The notes beneath the pieces were generated by a model. That model was not told where the DNA came from. It did not search any database and saw only the letters and a list, made by a program, of their open reading frames with translations. A stretch of DNA of 64,000 nucleotides from Blastomyces gilchristii SLH14081. Its lineage: Eukaryota; Ascomycota; Eurotiomycetes; Onygenales; Ajellomycetaceae. The stretch covers positions 6,552,779 through 6,616,778 of the forward strand of contig NW_003101682.1 of the NCBI RefSeq assembly GCF_000003855.2, read 5' to 3'. This document shows positions 61,721-64,000 of this stretch, piece by piece (position 1 is the first letter of the stretch; each line of letters starts with the position of its first letter). The translations under genes were made by a program, and so were the position numbers.

Positions 61721-63304
61721 ATACTAAGATCTAGAGGATGATTTTTCAGTGACTGTGAAAGAGAAATAGAACTTAATCTTTGTAATTACTGCATTTACTG
61801 CTGATTGAGAATTTATTAAGTCATTCTTCTTCTCTTTCTTCTTATCATTCTTCTTTTTCTTTTTATCAGAGTGTAAGATAAAATATCTGTCAACAGTATA
61901 TTCATATCTTCTACAATGAGTGCACTTTTATATAGATATGTTTTTATTCTCATCTTTATTCTTATCTTTGTTCTTGTTCTTTTTCACAGTTATAGAATCA
62001 GTCTGAGACTGCTTTTTTCACTTAGTAATGATCTTCTTGAATGTATAATTAATCAGTTACTTCATTAAATTATTAATATCAATATTAATAATAAGTTTCT
62101 GATCAGTAAAGAAAAACTCATTCAAATATATCTTGATAAACAGTCTTTGATAATTCTGCAGATTGTTGAGAAAAAGATTATAATATATATTCTCAGTGCT
62201 CTGACAGAGCTTCTTATAATAGATAATAAAATAGTAGAAATATCTCTGAAAAGTAAGATAATCATTCTTCTTAACTTATAATTTTATCAATTTCTTGAAG
62301 ATATTAACTCATTCTTCAGTCAGTAATATTATATATTTAATATTAATCTTATTTCACAGAGCTGCAGTATTATCAGTTTTCAAGATTTTAATAGTGATTT
62401 GAACATTTTTAATAAGACTTGATAGTATATATTTATATAGAGACTTGAAACAGATTCTTCACTTCTCAGAGTTAATATAATATATAAAAGAGAATTCTTA
62501 TTAAGTTCTTAATAGAATATCAGTTTCATTAATAACTTCTATATTAGTTAATATATTAATATATCAGACTTTATAATTAGAGTCATTAAATATAATCACT
62601 GATTTAATATTTAATATATATTTGACTTTCTTCTAGTATTTCTGTAACTTATTTCTTATAGTGTCTCTTTATACAGAGACAGATATAGTGAGATATTAAG
62701 TGATTTCAGCTGCAGTTATTTAATTTTATAGTATTATTTATATAAGATTCATAAGATTATCTACAGTGTAATAGATAGATTGATTCAGATTATTATTAAA
62801 AGTCAGTATTCTGAAAGTAAGAAATAGTAAAGAATTTAATAAGTTAAAATAAACAGATTCTATAGATAAATATTAACTCTGCTTTTCTTTATTCTAAAGT
62901 TTCTTTATTATCTTATTATCAAATTTCATACTCTGATGAAAACTGATCTCAGTCTTATCTTACAAGTCAGAAGTCTTCTTATAATGAGTGATTATTCTAT
63001 TAATGAGTTATCTAGTAAAGTGTGTAATTCTGAGTCTTAAGCTGAACTCTGAAGTAATAGAAGTATTATTTATATTAAGATGACTCTGCTTCTTCTAGAT
63101 ATAAAAAAAAGAGTGATATTCTTCATAATGAAAAACACACTTTCTTAAAAATATAAAGTATATAAATCTGCTGACTGATAGATTCAGAGAAAATGAAATA
63201 TCTCTAATAAAGAGTAAGAGTCTTTTCAAAAAAGATAAACTATTTATATTAAAAATGTTAATGCAATATTCTAAAAAGAAAAACATGTCATTCAGGCTAT
63301 AATC

Positions 63305-63414
63305 TGTGAAATAGTTGAAGATTGTATTGATAGATCTATCTACAAGAACATAATATAGTGGTGGGTCACGTGATCTAGTGGGATCGCTAACCGCAACGGC
63401 CGTAACGGCCAACA
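63305..63414 (-). repeat. Copia-B2 LTR (right, nearly unmutated)
   Basis: 110 bp ending CGGCCGTAACGGCCAACA. It retains the most CG/CC/GG of the four Copia-B LTRs and contains TCACGTGA at 63366-63373. It forms the right edge of the TE nest. Confidence 0.9.
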
Positions 63415-63419
63415 TAATG

Positions 63420-64000
63420 ACATACGCTAAGTCATCAAAATGGAGGTATTAGTAATACATGCCAAGCATACGTAATGTATGTAGTGCGATTGCTTTATAG
63501 ATGAGCCAGCCATCGCCAGAGAAAGATTCACAGCACCAGGAGATTTAAAAAAAACCCCCGGCAGCTCGATGCCAACTCGATGGCCCCTCAAAATGACGTC
63601 TATAGCAGCAAACCCTGCGGTAGGGGAAAACACTGCCTGCCTCCAGGGTAAGTTTCGGTGCACAACGGCCCGCGTTCCAGTACGTTCCAAAGGTACCTAA
63701 ACCGGAAACCGGAACAGGAATACGGGAATTTCATCATTATTGCATCCAGGTGATCTCAATTCCCACCGAAATAACACCCTGATTCTTCTTCTATCCGCAA
63801 TGGGGATTTGAGAGGGTAGTAGGCAACTAACTCATTTGAGCCGGCATATCCGGAGGCGCGAATGTGGATGCTCCTTTTCTCTTGAGGGAAATCGGCTAGA
63901 AGGTGAGTTTCACCATATTATTGCTTATCTATTCAGAGGCGCGGAGTGGATGGATTTCCCACACTCAAGGGAAAAAGACTGACTGGCCGTTGTTGATACG
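63420..64000. other. Normal-GC flank right of the TE nest
   Basis: Composition returns to about 50% GC immediately after the TAATG duplication. The open frame on the - strand (63427-63690) has no recognised domain. GAGGCGCG words and CTCTTGAGGGAAAT / CTCAAGGGAAAA recur at 63853-63893 and 63935-63977. The region may be promoter or intergenic DNA of a gene beyond the window. Confidence 0.4.

Larger units (their letters stand above)
57188..63414 (-). mobile_element. Copia-B copy 2
   Basis: Same family and orientation as 30776-51489. The right LTR is 63305-63414 (110 bp). The left LTR starts at 57188 and is split by MITE copy 2, ending TTAACA at about 57811. TSD TAATG is at 57183-57187 and 63415-63419. 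Without its two MITEs and their duplications it is about 5199 bp. It carries no Gypsy insertions, so it preserves the empty sites of Gypsy-2 and Gypsy-3. Coding remnants are all on the - strand. Confidence 0.92.

Noticed and set aside
1..64000. CRISPR arrays, bacterial operons, tRNA or rRNA genes
   Set aside because: No spaced repeat array was seen; gene structure is spliced and fungal; no convincing tRNA cloverleaf or rRNA segment was found by eye, though short tRNAs could be missed.

Overview
The window looks like nuclear DNA of a filamentous ascomycete (Pezizomycotina; Eurotiomycetes is a guess from gene content). The evidence is short GT-AG introns of about 65-200 nt, fungal gene families (Rds1-type ferritin-like protein, PHS-type MFS transporter, MDR-type ABC transporter, copper amine oxidase), and long AT-rich tracts with the C-to-T/G-to-A damage typical of repeat-induced point mutation (RIP). 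No bacterial, viral or CRISPR features were seen.

Layout: (1) 1-7440 is an AT-rich RIP-damaged block. It holds a complete but dead Ty3/Gypsy chromovirus (57-6546, LTRs of 318 bp, TSD ATGTG) with a 5'-truncated LINE inside it (1956-2671, 13-bp TSD). (2) 7540-30660 is a normal-GC gene island. On the + strand it carries an AhpD-like gene (8044-10089), an MFS phosphate-type transporter (12068-14508) and a secreted Rds1/ferritin-like gene (15791-17476). These are followed by a decayed unrecognised gene (about 18340-19850), an ABC-B multidrug transporter on the - strand (25448-20435) and a copper amine oxidase on the + strand (27712-30016) with an apparent 1-nt frameshift. Identical 95-bp LTR-like sequences lie at both edges of the island (7445-7539 and 30665-30759). 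(3) 30763-63419 is one nested transposon stack. I resolved it from LTR pairs and target-site duplications: Copia-A (+), Copia-B copy 1 (-) inside the Copia-A left LTR, two Ty3/Gypsy elements inside that Copia-B copy, a second Copia-B copy (-) 8 bp beyond the right end of Copia-A, and three copies of a 506-bp hAT-like MITE. All are heavily RIP-mutated. (4) 63420-64000 is normal-GC DNA with no recognisable gene; it is the original continuation of the sequence that stops at 30762.

The island genes do not form an obvious pathway. An amine oxidase, an efflux pump, a stress-linked secreted protein and a nutrient transporter could each be accessory functions, but co-regulation is not shown. The most notable content is structural: a fully decipherable TE nest with a Copia insertion hotspot, a compact MITE family with exact 8-bp TSDs, a CpC/CpG-biased mutation signature that weakens at the edges of the nest, and a Gypsy element with extra coding material between integrase and its LTR, part of it antisense.
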